Positions 45,225-54,521 of a stretch of DNA of 64,000 nucleotides are shown here, piece after piece. This DNA is from Oscillospiraceae bacterium (GTDB lineage Bacteria > Bacillota > Clostridia > Oscillospirales > Acutalibacteraceae), in contig JAQXMC010000024.1 of NCBI GenBank assembly GCA_029012445.1, positions 1 to 64,000 of the forward strand, given 5' to 3'. A program made the translations under genes and the position numbers. The notes under the pieces were generated by a model. The model had not been told where the DNA came from. It worked only from the letters and a program-made list of their open reading frames with translations, and made no database searches. Position 1 is the first letter of the stretch. Every line of letters begins with the position of its first letter.

Positions 45225-45947
45225 ATGCCCGACCATCCGCACGGCGGTCACAGAAAACGCCTCAAAAATCAATATAATGTGAGCGGCAGCGAGGGTATGT
45301 CGGATTTCACTTTTCTTGAGCTGATGCTGTTCTTCGCCGTTCCTCAGGGCGACACAAACCCGTTAGCCCACAGACTGATAGAAAAATTCGGCTCGTTTGA
45401 CCGTGTTCTTGACGCAAAGTTTGAAGAACTGATGAGCGTTGACGGAGTCGGAGAACACACCGCAACCTATCTCACGCTTTATCAGGCGGCCATGAAAAGA
45501 TATGTTTCGGAAAAGACGGTCACCTCATTCAGAACGACCGACACCGAGCTTATCGAAAGCTTTGTCCGCTCGAAATATATAAACACACCGAATGAACGAG
45601 CGATGCTTCTGCATTTCAACGCAGACGGCAACTTCGTCAATTACACATGGCTCGGCGACGGCAGTTTTGAAAAGGTCAGCTTCGACAACAGGATAATAGC
45701 CGCCTCAATAGTTGAAAATAAAACAAAAATGGTCATCACCGTTCACAACCACCCTTCCGGCATAGCAGCTCCTTCAGAGGGCGACAAGCGCGCCCTGAAA
45801 GATCTGGCCGACTTTCTCAGAATGATGAATGTGACCCTTGTTGACAATCTGATAATCACGAAAAACGGTTCGCACTTTTTCTCAAAGCACTCAAAATATA
45901 CCGATTTTCTGATAAGCTGTTATCTGGGAGCGAACGCTGAAAACTGA
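45225..45947 (+). CDS. radC: RadC-family JAB/MPN-domain protein
   Basis: A 240-residue protein with an N-terminal helix-hairpin-helix (VDGVGEHTATYL) and a C-terminal JAMM metalloprotease-like domain (VHNHPSGIAAPSEGD). Despite its name, a DNA-repair role is not confirmed; many homologues sit in mobile regions. AAGGTGGTG precedes the ATG. Confidence 0.9.
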   Translation: MPDHPHGGHRKRLKNQYNVSGSEGMSDFTFLELMLFFAVPQGDTNPLAHRLIEKFGSFDRVLDAKFEELMSVDGVGEHTATYLTLYQAAMKRYVSEKTVTSFRTTDTELIESFVRSKYINTPNERAMLLHFNADGNFVNYTWLGDGSFEKVSFDNRIIAASIVENKTKMVITVHNHPSGIAAPSEGDKRALKDLADFLRMMNVTLVDNLIITKNGSHFFSKHSKYTDFLISCYLGANAEN

Positions 45948-45958
45948 ACAAAAAAATC

Positions 45959-45988
45959 AAGCGAGCATATATTTATGTATGCCCGCTT
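45959..45988. terminator. Terminator between radC and spo0A
   Basis: AAGCGAGCATA pairs with TATGCCCGCTT with one mismatch, followed by AATTTT on plus. Confidence 0.7.
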
Positions 45989-46087
45989 AATTTTAAAATC
46001 ATATTTTCCCTCATATAATACACATGCCCTATAAAGTGTGACCCGGTGCCTCTCAAAATTCAAATAAGCATTAGAATGTGCATAAGT

Positions 46088-46104
46088 TTCGACAAATTTC
46101 GTCA
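46088..46104 (-). promoter_or_regulatory. Two tandem Spo0A-box-like sites
   Basis: Read on minus, TGACGAA (46104-46098) and TGTCGAA (46094-46088) both match the 0A box TGNCGAA and are spaced exactly one helical turn (10 bp). They lie between the convergent radC and spo0A genes, with a TTGACG overlapping the first. No gene is known to start here. Confidence 0.4.
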
Positions 46105-46141
46105 AAATGTGCATATCATTCACCTTGGCGGTTAAAAAAAT

Positions 46142-46918
46142 TTAGCTTATTTTCATTTTCAATCTGAGTTTATCGCTTATCATGGCGATAAATTCGGAGT
46201 TTGTCGGCTTGCCCCGGCTGTTTTGAATAGTGTAGCCGAAATAAGCGCTGAGGACATCAACATCGCCTCTGTCCCATGCGACCTCTATTGCGTGTCTTAT
46301 AGCTCTCTCAACCCTTGAGGAGGTCGTACCGTACATTTTAGCGATCGTCGGATAGAGCACTTTCGTCACTGAGTGCATAAGCTCAGGATCGTCAATAGCG
46401 AGAAGTATGCCGGTCCGCAAGTATTGGTAGCCCTTGATATGCGCCGGAACGCCTATCTGATGCATGATATCCGAAACGATTATCTCAAGATCACTGTTTG
46501 ATTTTGAGTAATCAAGTATCAGCGAGCTTTTTTCGTCCTTATACCATTTGACCATCTGTCTGACTCTTTGAGCCATGAGATCGATGTCAAAAGGCTTCAG
46601 GAAGCAGTAATCCGCACCCGCGCTGATAAGCTCCTGCTCAAACTTAGCGTTATCGACAGCGCTCATTACCATAACAACCGGTTTCCTGTCAAAACTCATA
46701 CATTCCATTTCTTTTAGCACGCCGAGAGCGTCAACCTGCTGCATAAATGCGTCCATGAGAACAACATCAGCTGCATTTGCCCTGAGATATTCGATTACTG
46801 CTTGTCCGTTTTTTTCGAGCATAGTCACCTGATAACCATAGGTTTCCAATGTGCTTTTGCAAGCTTTTCCGAAATTGTTGCAGTCCTCAGCGAGGACTAT
46901 CTTGATCTGGTTCTCCAT
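46142..46918 (-). CDS. spo0A: Sporulation master regulator Spo0A
   Basis: A 258-residue response regulator: a receiver domain with acidic pair Glu11/Asp12, phospho-acceptor Asp56 (VVLMDAF) and Lys in FLKPFD, then a DNA-binding domain with [13 protein letters not shown] and the recognition-helix segment [21 protein letters not shown]. Phosphorylated Spo0A starts sporulation. In many Clostridia spoIVB is the neighbour; it is absent here. AGGAGG precedes the ATG. Confidence 0.97.
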   Translation of the reverse strand: MENQIKIVLAEDCNNFGKACKSTLETYGYQVTMLEKNGQAVIEYLRANAADVVLMDAFMQQVDALGVLKEMECMSFDRKPVVMVMSAVDNAKFEQELISAGADYCFLKPFDIDLMAQRVRQMVKWYKDEKSSLILDYSKSNSDLEIIVSDIMHQIGVPAHIKGYQYLRTGILLAIDDPELMHSVTKVLYPTIAKMYGTTSSRVERAIRHAIEVAWDRGDVDVLSAYFGYTIQNSRGKPTNSEFIAMISDKLRLKMKIS

Positions 46919-46948
46919 TGCTTTCCTCCTGTTTTGTGTTTTTTCTTT

Positions 46949-47012
46949 TTCGACATGCTTGGTGAATTTAATTCACTTTTTGTAGTATATCACAGTATTC
47001 AACATATCACAA
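46949..47012 (-). promoter_or_regulatory. spo0A promoter region with palindrome and 0A box
   Basis: On minus, TTGTGA (47012-47007), 17 bp, TATACT (46989-46984). Downstream come the palindrome GTGAATTTAATTCAC (46962-46976) and a TGTCGAA 0A box (46955-46949), suggesting repression or autoregulation. Confidence 0.6.
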
Positions 47013-47467
47013 GAGGAATTTTGTATTTTTTTGCGAAATTTGTAAATTTTTTTATACTTTTTTAATGAAAAAATTAGAAATAATTTATTTTTTGTTATGT
47101 TCACACCGTCAAGTCATGCCTTGCGGTACGGGGAAACAAAGTGCGGCGGAGAAATTCAGACCGTTTTCAGGTATTTTTTTATATTGAGCAATGCCTCTGA
47201 AAACCTCATATTGACAAAAGCAGCTATCCATGATATAAACTAAGTAGTTCCGCCGGATCCTGTTGCTCTGCAATAACAGACTTTCTGCGGCTGAGCATAT
47301 CAAAAAAGCGGACCTCATTGCGGCGGCTGCCCTTAAATAACAGGCTTTTGCGCGTGCGCTCAGGTTATCCGTCAGACACTGTCCGCCAAAAGAAAATATG
47401 ACAGGCTAAGATCTTACCGGTATATACCGGTTATTATAAAAAGACTGAAAGGAAAGAGGAACGGCAG
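47013..47467. other. Divergent intergenic region spo0A / ABC exporter
   Basis: Contains a hairpin GTTTTCAG..GTATT / AATGCC..CTGAAAAC (about 47163-47203) of unknown role and a perfect 16-bp palindrome ACCGGTATATACCGGT (47416-47431) 37 bp before the ABC gene, which looks like a repressor operator over a promoter. No supported gene; the 69-codon minus frame is not convincing. Confidence 0.5.
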
Positions 47468-48382
47468 ATGAATAATGTTATTGAAATAAAGCATCTGAGC
47501 AAATCCTTCGGGCAGGTCAAGGCTGTTCAGGATCTGTCATTTTGCGTCCGGCAGGGCGAGCTTTTCGCCTTTCTCGGCGTGAACGGCGCCGGCAAAAGCA
47601 CAACCATATCCGTTATGTGCGGTCAGACGGCAAAGGACGGCGGCGATGTCTTTATATGCGGCAAAAGCATTGACTCGGGCATCAGAGACATAACCGAAAA
47701 GCTCGGGGTGGTTTTTCAGAACTCGGTGCTTGACAAGGCGCTCAGCGTCAAAGAAAATCTGCAAAGCAGAGCGGCTCTTTACGGGATAAAGGGAAAAGAA
47801 TTCAAAAAGAGACTTGACGAGCTGTCGGATATGCTTGAACTCGGAGATATCATAAACAGGCCCGTCGGCAAGCTCTCGGGCGGTCAGAGAAGAAGAGCCG
47901 ACATTGCCCGCGCGCTTCTTCATAAGCCCGAAATACTTATTCTTGACGAGCCAACGACCGGCCTTGACCCGCAGACAAGAAGACTTTTGTGGGATGTTGT
48001 CGGCGAGCTTCGCAAAAGCGAGAAGATGACGGTCTTTCTCACGACGCACTACATGGAGGAGGCCGCCGAAGCCGACTATGTCGTTATTCTTGACAGCGGA
48101 AAAATAGCCGCCGAGGGAACGCCTGTCGCTCTGAAAAACAAATACACCGGCGATTTCATTACCTTCTATGAATATGACGAAGATAAGATAAATGCGCTCG
48201 GCCTTGAATATGAAAAGGTCGGCGGCGCACTTCGTGTTTGCGTACCCGACACGGCAGCGGCAACCGAGCTTATCGTCAATCACTCCGATATTTTCACGGA
48301 CTATGAAATAACAAAGGGAAAAATGGACGATGTGTTCCTTGCCGTAACGGGCAAAAAGCTGACGGGAGGCGAAGAAAAATGA
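47468..48382 (+). CDS. ABC transporter ATP-binding protein
   Basis: A 304-residue ABC-2-type ATPase. Walker A is GVNGAGKSTT, the signature LSGGQRRR and Walker B ILILDEPTTGLDP, followed by the His loop (LTTHYMEEA). The C-terminal extension is of the DrrA/CcmA drug-efflux type. Its stop overlaps the permease ATG by four bases. A palindromic operator candidate lies upstream. The substrate is unknown. Confidence 0.93.
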   Translation: MNNVIEIKHLSKSFGQVKAVQDLSFCVRQGELFAFLGVNGAGKSTTISVMCGQTAKDGGDVFICGKSIDSGIRDITEKLGVVFQNSVLDKALSVKENLQSRAALYGIKGKEFKKRLDELSDMLELGDIINRPVGKLSGGQRRRADIARALLHKPEILILDEPTTGLDPQTRRLLWDVVGELRKSEKMTVFLTTHYMEEAAEADYVVILDSGKIAAEGTPVALKNKYTGDFITFYEYDEDKINALGLEYEKVGGALRVCVPDTAAATELIVNHSDIFTDYEITKGKMDDVFLAVTGKKLTGGEEK

Positions 48383-49281
48383 CCGGACTCGGAAACCTGA
48401 TAAAAAGAAACTGCAAGCTGTTTTTTAAAGACAAGGGAATGTTTTTCACCTCGCTGATAACGCCGCTGATACTTCTCGTTTTGTATTCGACATTTCTGGC
48501 TAAGGTCTATCGGGACGCTTTCGTTTCGTCAATACCGGATTTTTTAAGTGTATCGGACAAAATAATCAACGGTGCGGTCGGCGGTGAGCTGCTTTCATCT
48601 CTCCTCGCAGTCAGCGGAATAACGGTTGCTTTTTGTTCAAATATGCTCATGGTTCAGGACAAGGTGACCGGAGCAAGGCGCGATCTGACGGTCACTCCCG
48701 TTAAAAGGTCGACGCTCGCTCTGAGCTATTATATTTCAACGGCTTTGTCAACGCTCATCATATGCTTTGTCGCTGTCGGCGCAGGCATGCTTTATATGCT
48801 CAAGGTTGGAAATTATATTTCCGCAACGGACGCGCTTCTTATTCTTCTTGATGTTATCCTGCTCGTTCTGTTCGGAACATCGCTCAGCTCAATAGTCAAT
48901 ATTTTTCTCACAACTCAAGGTCAGATGTCGGCGGTCGGAACTATCGTCAGCTCAGCCTACGGCTTCATCTGCGGCGCATATATGCCGATATCTCAGTTCG
49001 GCCCGGGGCTTCAGAAGGCGCTTTCTTTTCTGCCCGGAACATATGCGACTTCGCTTATCAGAAACCACACTATGCGCGGTGCGATAGCCGCCATGGGCAA
49101 TGCGGGAGTGCCGGCGGATATGATAGAAAGTATTAAAGACGCCGTTGACTGCAACATTTATTTCTTCGGCGAAAAGGTCAGTGTTAACGCTATGTATGCC
49201 GTGCTCGCAGGCTCGGCAGCGGTTCTCATTGTGGTTTATGTCCTGATAAATTCGCTCCGGAAGCCGCAAAAGAGGAAATGA
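48379..49281 (+). CDS. ABC-2-type permease
   Basis: A 300-residue membrane protein with about six hydrophobic segments and the ABC-2 signature region (GFICGAYMPISQFGPGLQKALSFLPGTY). Partner of the ATPase upstream, forming an exporter of the drug/lipid/daunorubicin type. It begins inside the end of the ATPase gene. Confidence 0.9.
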   Translation: MTGLGNLIKRNCKLFFKDKGMFFTSLITPLILLVLYSTFLAKVYRDAFVSSIPDFLSVSDKIINGAVGGELLSSLLAVSGITVAFCSNMLMVQDKVTGARRDLTVTPVKRSTLALSYYISTALSTLIICFVAVGAGMLYMLKVGNYISATDALLILLDVILLVLFGTSLSSIVNIFLTTQGQMSAVGTIVSSAYGFICGAYMPISQFGPGLQKALSFLPGTYATSLIRNHTMRGAIAAMGNAGVPADMIESIKDAVDCNIYFFGEKVSVNAMYAVLAGSAAVLIVVYVLINSLRKPQKRK

Positions 49282-49317
49282 TAAATCGAGCCTCGGAAAG
49301 GCTTGGCTAATCAGCGA

Positions 49318-49345
49318 GGCGGCGCGCGCATTTGTGCGCGCCGCC
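49318..49345 (+). terminator. GC-rich hairpin after the ABC operon
   Basis: A 13-bp GGCGGCGCGCGCA / TGTGCGCGCCGCC stem (one G-T pair) with a two- to four-base loop, no T-run. Confidence 0.55.
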
Positions 49346-49409
49346 GGAGTCTGATATCCGCAGAAATCGGGCGCCGTGCCGCCCGGCTCGAAGGACAGAA
49401 AACCGGCTC

Positions 49410-49446
49410 AAACGCCGGACGCCGAAAGTTTCGGCGTCCGGCGTTT
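49410..49446 (+). terminator. Strong intrinsic terminator of the ABC operon
   Basis: AAACGCCGGACGCCGAAA pairs with TTTCGGCGTCCGGCGTTT, ending in TTTTATT. Confidence 0.85.
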
Positions 49447-49460
49447 TATTGAAAATAAAA

Positions 49461-49491
49461 GGAGCTGCCGCATTCAGATGCGGAAAGCTCC
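49461..49491 (-). terminator. DUF3048 gene terminator
   Basis: GGAGCT-CCGCAT / ATGCGG-AGCTCC stem with TTTTATTTTC on the minus strand, 13 bp after the stop. Confidence 0.8.
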
Positions 49492-49503
49492 TCTTTTCTG
49501 TAT

Positions 49504-50589
49504 TTATTGGGCTGCGTCGGCCGAAAGCGTTGTCTGACCTTTCTTCGCAACGGCTATATAGCTCTTTCCGGGATTGACCTCAAGCTCCTTGCCCGTCGCT
49601 TTTTCATAGAAAGTGATGCTTGAGCTTTCGCTCGGCTTCTTCCATGTGATCTCGGTTACTGCGCCGTGTGAGACATAGTAACCGTCGCCGCCCGTCCAAT
49701 CGACCTCCATGATAGCTTTGCCCTTATAATTGTGGATATCGGTCTGAAGTATGAACACATTGGTGAAGTTAAGCTGCTTGTCAAGCGCGCTGTCTTTGTG
49801 CGGCTTGCCGGAATGCCACTTATAATAAACGCCTTTCTGTGCGTTATACTTGAATGTGCTGTAATACTGATTGGAAAATGCGATATTGACCTTTGTGCAG
49901 GCTGTATCTGACGGCGCAGCTATATTGTTCTCGCTTCTGAAATTGAACGCGGTCTTGTTCTTGTCGCTCAGAAGCTCAGTTCTGACATTTTCTTTTTCCA
50001 ATGCCTTGGGAATGTTCGGACCTTTGACATAGCCTGTGTGTTCAATAGCGTAATGCTTGCGTCTTTCCTGGTCTCTGTCAAATAGCAGAGTGCCGTATGT
50101 CTTGCCGTCGAAATAGTCGATCTTTATTCTCTTGAGAGTCGGATATCCGAGCGTTTCGTTTGCTCCGAAGCAGAAATAAACCGCGTCATAGCCGTGGGCG
50201 AATATCGGGAAATAATAGCGGCAGCTTCTGACCGAGCAGACATTCGGCACCTTTGTGTAATCGCCGAACATCGCCATGAGTCTGGTTATTCCGCCTTCTG
50301 TGACGATTTCATAAATAATATCGGCCGAGCCGATGCCGTATTGCGGAAGCGACACCTTGATATTGTTGACCATAATGGCGACGGGGCGCTTGCCGACCGC
50401 TTTATCGGAAAGTCCGCTGAGGCCGGTTAAAAGGTTAATGTTGCCTGATTTCGGTGCCTCGGTCGTGCTGTTTGAAGTGCTGCTCTGATCGCTTGTTTCC
50501 GAAGTGTCCGTTCCGTTTTTTCCTTTGCAGCCGACAAAGCAGCTCATTATCATTACCACAGCCAATAATATCAGCCATAACCGTTTCAT
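49504..50589 (-). CDS. DUF3048-domain lipoprotein (YerB-like)
   Basis: A 361-residue lipoprotein: signal peptide with lipobox CFVGC (Cys21), a Ser/Thr-rich linker (25-48), then the DUF3048 body (RPVAIMVNNIKVSLPQYGI; YEIVTEGGITRLMAMFGDY; SVRSCRYYFPIFAHGYDA). YerB-type proteins are widespread in Firmicutes without a defined activity. The promoter is at 50668-50640. Confidence 0.9.
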   Translation of the reverse strand: MKRLWLILLAVVMIMSCFVGCKGKNGTDTSETSDQSSTSNSTTEAPKSGNINLLTGLSGLSDKAVGKRPVAIMVNNIKVSLPQYGIGSADIIYEIVTEGGITRLMAMFGDYTKVPNVCSVRSCRYYFPIFAHGYDAVYFCFGANETLGYPTLKRIKIDYFDGKTYGTLLFDRDQERRKHYAIEHTGYVKGPNIPKALEKENVRTELLSDKNKTAFNFRSENNIAAPSDTACTKVNIAFSNQYYSTFKYNAQKGVYYKWHSGKPHKDSALDKQLNFTNVFILQTDIHNYKGKAIMEVDWTGGDGYYVSHGAVTEITWKKPSESSSITFYEKATGKELEVNPGKSYIAVAKKGQTTLSADAAQ

Positions 50590-50639
50590 ATGAAGTTCCT
50601 CCTGAAAAATAAAAACGCATTTTTGCGTCGGTTTTCATT

Positions 50640-50668
50640 ATTTTACCACAATATATATCCCTTGTCAA
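50640..50668 (-). promoter_or_regulatory. Promoter of the DUF3048 gene
   Basis: On minus, TTGACA (50668-50663), a 17-bp spacer and TAAAAT (50645-50640). Confidence 0.85.
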
Positions 50669-50748
50669 CAAAACCAGCCGTCTGAAAACGCGGCTGCGAA
50701 AAACGCAGAAAGTCCGCCGCATACCAAAAATCAGCGCCGGACTTTTTT

Positions 50749-51096
50749 CTATTCTCCCAAACCGAATGAGACGGAAAGAGCCTTATCTATGCGGGACATA
50801 TCCTGTTCGTCGAGGTTGCCCATTTTCTCGCGCAGCCGTTTTTTGTCAAGAGTCCGCACCTGCTCAAGAAGCACGATAGAATCCTTGGCAAGTCCGCACT
50901 CGTCGGCGTTGACATGTATATGAGTGGGCAGGTTCGTTTTGAACCGCTGGCTCGTTATTGCGGCGGCTATAACGGTCGGGCTGAATTTGTTGCCGACGTC
51001 ATTCTGAACGATAAGTACCGGTCTGATGCCCCCCTGTTCCGAGCCGACGACGGGGCTTAGATCCGCATAGTAGATTTCTCCCCTTTTTATCATCAT
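50749..51096 (-). CDS. MazF/PemK-type endoribonuclease toxin
   Basis: A 115-residue MazF-fold mRNA interferase (KRGEIYYADLSPVVGSEQGG; RPVLIVQNDVGN; CGLAKDSIVLLEQVRTLDK). It resembles NdoA/EndoA of Firmicutes. No antitoxin gene can be found in the 300 bp upstream, unlike the usual arrangement, so control must come from elsewhere. The binding site GGAG is about 11 bases from the first ATG. Confidence 0.9.
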   Translation of the reverse strand: MMIKRGEIYYADLSPVVGSEQGGIRPVLIVQNDVGNKFSPTVIAAAITSQRFKTNLPTHIHVNADECGLAKDSIVLLEQVRTLDKKRLREKMGNLDEQDMSRIDKALSVSFGLGE

Positions 51097-51323
51097 ATAA
51101 AATCACTCTCCAAAATTTCCTGCACAAATAGTTTAGCCATGATGTGCGCCGAATAATCATAAAATATTCCGGGGAGCTGATTTCATATTACATTTTATTC
51201 TCTTCTCTCCGCTTTGGTGATTGCGCCAAGCCTCATAGCTCGCATTTCACAAAGCCGTTTTTAGTAATTTTTAATAAATTAGTCAAATGTCACAAGAAAT
51301 TTTGTTAAAAAAACAACCTTTTG

Positions 51324-51352
51324 TTGACTGTTAACAGTTTTGATGTTAATAT
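51324..51352 (+). promoter_or_regulatory. Promoter of the glp-like redox operon
   Basis: TTGACT (51324-51329), a 17-bp spacer and TAATAT (51347-51352), 44 bp before the ATG. Confidence 0.75.
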
Positions 51353-51395
51353 ATGTATAAGAACATTTAAAATTAAAAACGGAGGGATTTTTTAA

Positions 51396-52841
51396 ATGCA
51401 ATATGATGTAGCTGTGATCGGCGCCGGCGTGTGCGGTGCAATGATCACGCGAGAATTGAGCAAGCTTGATCTGAAGATAGTTATGCTTGAGAAGTGCAAC
51501 GATGTTGCAATGGGGACCTCAAAGGCAAACAGCGCTATCGTTCACGCAGGCTTCGACGCCGAAAACGGTACTCTTAAAGCTAAGCTGAATGTTCAGGGCG
51601 CTTCACTGATGGCCTACTACTGCAATAAGCTGTCCGTACCCTATAAAAATATCGGCTCGCTTGTCGTCGCTTATTCATGGGACGATATGCAGACGCTCGA
51701 TGTGCTTTTTGAAAGGGGTTTCAACAACGGCGTTCCGAACATGGAAATAATAAGCCAGGAAAGACTCCGCACCATGGAGCCTTATATAAGCGAGGACGCG
51801 GTCGGCGCTCTCTGGGCTCCCACCGCCGGAATTGTCAGCCCCTATGAGCTGACGATAGCCGCAACCGAAAATGCGGTCATCAACGGCGCGAGAGTCAAAA
51901 GAAACAGCGGCGTTTTTGATATCGAATATAAGGACGATATGTTCATTATCTCAACGGCTTCCGGCGTTATCAAGGCTAAATACATAATCAACTGCGCCGG
52001 CGTTTTCGCCGACAATATAGCAAGGATGATAGGAGACGACACCTTCAAGATCATTCCGCGCAAGGGTGAATACTATCTTCTTGACAAGACCGAGAAGAAA
52101 ATGGTCAACCATGTTTTATTCCAGTGCCCCTCAAGCATGGGCAAGGGTATTCTCATCACCCCGACAGCTCACGGCAATGTGCTTATGGGACCGACGGCTA
52201 TCGACCTTGACTTTGACAGCAAGCTCGACCTTGACACGACGATTGACGGCCTTAACGAAGTCAAGCAGGCAACGAGCAAGGTCATTCCGATGCTGACGAC
52301 CAGGAACGCTATAACCTCATTTGCGGGGCTTCGCGCTCACATTGACGGTGACAACAGCGACTTCATTATCGCTCCGAGCGTCAAAAACGAAAGATTCATC
52401 AATGTCGCCGGTATTGAATCCCCCGGTCTGACTGCCGCTCCCGCTATCGCAAGGTATGTCGGAAAAATGTTCAGGGATATGGCTCCCGAATATAAGAGAA
52501 GAGATGACTTTGTCGCCACCCGTCCCGCTCCGGTCAGAGTCAATGAGCTTTCGATCGAGGAAAGGAAAGCTCTTGTTGAAAAGGATAAGAGATACGGCAG
52601 AATCATCTGCCGCTGCGAGGGAATAACCGAGGGCGAGATAATTGACGCAATAAAGGCTCCCTGCGGCGCAAGAGATGTTGACGGCGTCAAGAGAAGAACA
52701 AGAGCGGGAATGGGCAGATGTCAGTCGGGCTTCTGCGGCTCCAAGGTAGTTGAAATACTCTCAAGAGAGCTCGATGTTCCTATGAATCAGATCACGAAGA
52801 ACGGAAACCGCTCAAGAATTCTTTATAACAAAACGAAGTGA
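51396..52841 (+). CDS. GlpA-like FAD-dependent oxidoreductase
   Basis: A 481-residue flavoprotein with a DAO-type N-terminal fold (VIGAGVCGAMITRELSK) and a C-terminal BFD-like [2Fe-2S] domain (CRCEGIT...CQSGFCG). It resembles anaerobic glycerol-3-phosphate dehydrogenase GlpA; relatives oxidise 2-hydroxyglutarate, so the substrate is not certain. GGAGG precedes the ATG. First of a three-gene operon with the two genes below. Confidence 0.85.
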   Translation: MQYDVAVIGAGVCGAMITRELSKLDLKIVMLEKCNDVAMGTSKANSAIVHAGFDAENGTLKAKLNVQGASLMAYYCNKLSVPYKNIGSLVVAYSWDDMQTLDVLFERGFNNGVPNMEIISQERLRTMEPYISEDAVGALWAPTAGIVSPYELTIAATENAVINGARVKRNSGVFDIEYKDDMFIISTASGVIKAKYIINCAGVFADNIARMIGDDTFKIIPRKGEYYLLDKTEKKMVNHVLFQCPSSMGKGILITPTAHGNVLMGPTAIDLDFDSKLDLDTTIDGLNEVKQATSKVIPMLTTRNAITSFAGLRAHIDGDNSDFIIAPSVKNERFINVAGIESPGLTAAPAIARYVGKMFRDMAPEYKRRDDFVATRPAPVRVNELSIEERKALVEKDKRYGRIICRCEGITEGEIIDAIKAPCGARDVDGVKRRTRAGMGRCQSGFCGSKVVEILSRELDVPMNQITKNGNRSRILYNKTK

Positions 52842-52851
52842 GGTGGAAGCT

Positions 52852-54108
52852 ATGTTAAAATATGATTTGGTTGTTATCGGCGGCGGTCCGGCGGGCATGG
52901 CGGCCGCTCTCAAGGCGAAGGAATGCGGAGTTAAAAAAATAATAATTCTCGAAAGAGCCGCAACCCTCGGAGGAATACTGGAACAGTGCATACACACAGG
53001 CTTCGGACTTCACTATTTCGGCGAAGAGCTTTCCGGCCCGGAATACGCATACAGATTTATCAAACAGGTAGAAAACACCGACATTGAAGTCAAAACTGAC
53101 ACAATGGTCACGGATATCCTACCGAATAATACGGTCGTAGCGACGAATAATGTCGACGGTGTTCTCGAAATTCACACAACCGCTATTATTCTCGCAATGG
53201 GCTGCCGCGAAAGGCCAAGGGGAGCTCTCGATATTCCCGGCTCGAGAGCTTCGGGAATAATGACAGCGGGCACTGCGCAGAAATATGTCAATATTGACGG
53301 CTATATGCCCGGCAAAAAGATCGTTATTCTCGGCTCGGGCGATATAGGACTCATTATGGCCAGAAGAATGACTCTCGAGGGCGCAAAGGTCGAAATGGTC
53401 TGCGAGCTTATGCCTTATTCGGGCGGTCTGACGAGAAATATAGTTCAGTGCCTCGACGATCTCGGAATCCCTCTCAAGCTCAGCTGCACAGTTATAAAAA
53501 CTCACGGCATCGAGCGCCTTGAGGGCGTCACGATCGCGAATGTTGACAAGAACCGCAAGCCTATCCCCGGAACCGAGCAGTTCGTTGAGTGCGACACTCT
53601 CCTGCTTTCGGTCGGACTTATCCCCGAAAATGAGCTGACGAGAATGGCGGGCATCATCATCGATCCGGTCACGAACGGCGCCATCGTTGACGAATACAGG
53701 CAGACAAACAGGCCCGGAATTTTTGCCTGCGGCAATGTTCTTCAGGTACACGATCTGGTCGATTATGTTACGGCAGAAAGCCAGCTCGCGGGTGAAGGCG
53801 CCGCAAAATACATATTATCAAAAAGCAAATCAAGAAACACAAAATATATTTCGACCAAGGCAGGCAGCGGAGTCAGATATATCGTTCCGCAGAATATCAA
53901 CGCCAACACCGATCAGGATGTTAAGCTCTATTTCCGCGTTACCGATGTCTTCAAGGGTGCAAAGATAGTTGTGACCTGCGGTGACAAGGTGCTTTCTTCA
54001 AAGAAAAAGCCCAAGCTCTGCCCCGGTGAGATGGAAAATGTTCTCATCAAGGCCGATGAGATACACGGGCTTGACAAAAAAGAAATCGTCGTTAAGGTGG
54101 AGGTATAA
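52852..54108 (+). CDS. NAD/FAD-dependent disulfide-type oxidoreductase (GlpB-like partner)
   Basis: A 418-residue pyridine-nucleotide-disulfide-fold flavoprotein: FAD site VIGGGPAGMAAALKAKE, NAD site VILGSGDIGLIMARRMTL and GIFACGNVLQVHDLVD near the end, then a beta-rich C-terminal extension. It takes electrons with the GlpA-like subunit and passes them on. The ATG at 52852 follows GAGGTGG; the upstream frame from 52843 is less likely. Confidence 0.85.
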   Translation: MLKYDLVVIGGGPAGMAAALKAKECGVKKIIILERAATLGGILEQCIHTGFGLHYFGEELSGPEYAYRFIKQVENTDIEVKTDTMVTDILPNNTVVATNNVDGVLEIHTTAIILAMGCRERPRGALDIPGSRASGIMTAGTAQKYVNIDGYMPGKKIVILGSGDIGLIMARRMTLEGAKVEMVCELMPYSGGLTRNIVQCLDDLGIPLKLSCTVIKTHGIERLEGVTIANVDKNRKPIPGTEQFVECDTLLLSVGLIPENELTRMAGIIIDPVTNGAIVDEYRQTNRPGIFACGNVLQVHDLVDYVTAESQLAGEGAAKYILSKSKSRNTKYISTKAGSGVRYIVPQNINANTDQDVKLYFRVTDVFKGAKIVVTCGDKVLSSKKKPKLCPGEMENVLIKADEIHGLDKKEIVVKVEV

Positions 54109-54110
54109 AT

Positions 54111-54470
54111 ATGAAGCGAGATTTAGTTTGCGTATCATGCCCTCTCGGCTGCATGATCTCAGTCGAGATGAACGACAAGGGCGAGGTTGTCTCCGTCACC
54201 GGCAACACCTGCAAGCGCGGTGATAAATACGCCCGCGACGAATGCACAAATCCGGTCAGAATGCTCACATCAACAATAAAAGTTAACGGCGGCTCTCTGC
54301 CGGTCATTCCCGTCAAGACATCAAAGCCTATTCCCAAGGGCATGATGTTTGAATGTATGAAAGCCATCAACAATGAAGTCGTTGACGCGCCGATAAAGAT
54401 GGGCGAGGTTCTCATCAGCAATATTTGCGACACAGGCGCAGATATAATTGCAACAAATGAGATGATATAA
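54111..54470 (+). CDS. DUF1667 Cys-motif protein
   Basis: A 119-residue member of the DUF1667 family, found with the two oxidoreductases above in many anaerobes. The N terminus carries CVSCPLGC and a CKRG motif, so a metal or Fe-S cluster is likely. Two bases separate it from the previous stop. It may be the electron-transfer third subunit. Confidence 0.88.
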   Translation: MKRDLVCVSCPLGCMISVEMNDKGEVVSVTGNTCKRGDKYARDECTNPVRMLTSTIKVNGGSLPVIPVKTSKPIPKGMMFECMKAINNEVVDAPIKMGEVLISNICDTGADIIATNEMI

Positions 54471-54490
54471 ACACATATTAACTCAGACAA

Positions 54491-54521
54491 AAGCGCTTCG
54501 TGCAGACTGCACGAAGCGCTT
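54491..54521 (+). terminator. Hairpin ending the redox operon
   Basis: A perfect 14-bp stem AAGCGCTTCGTGCA / TGCACGAAGCGCTT, loop GAC, then no T-run. The dispersed repeat copy C starts at the next base. Confidence 0.7.

Noticed and set aside
47013..47045. Sigma-H-like AGGAATTT ... GCGAAATT on plus
   Set aside because: It points away from spo0A, the -10 has GAAA rather than GAAT, and no gene follows closely.
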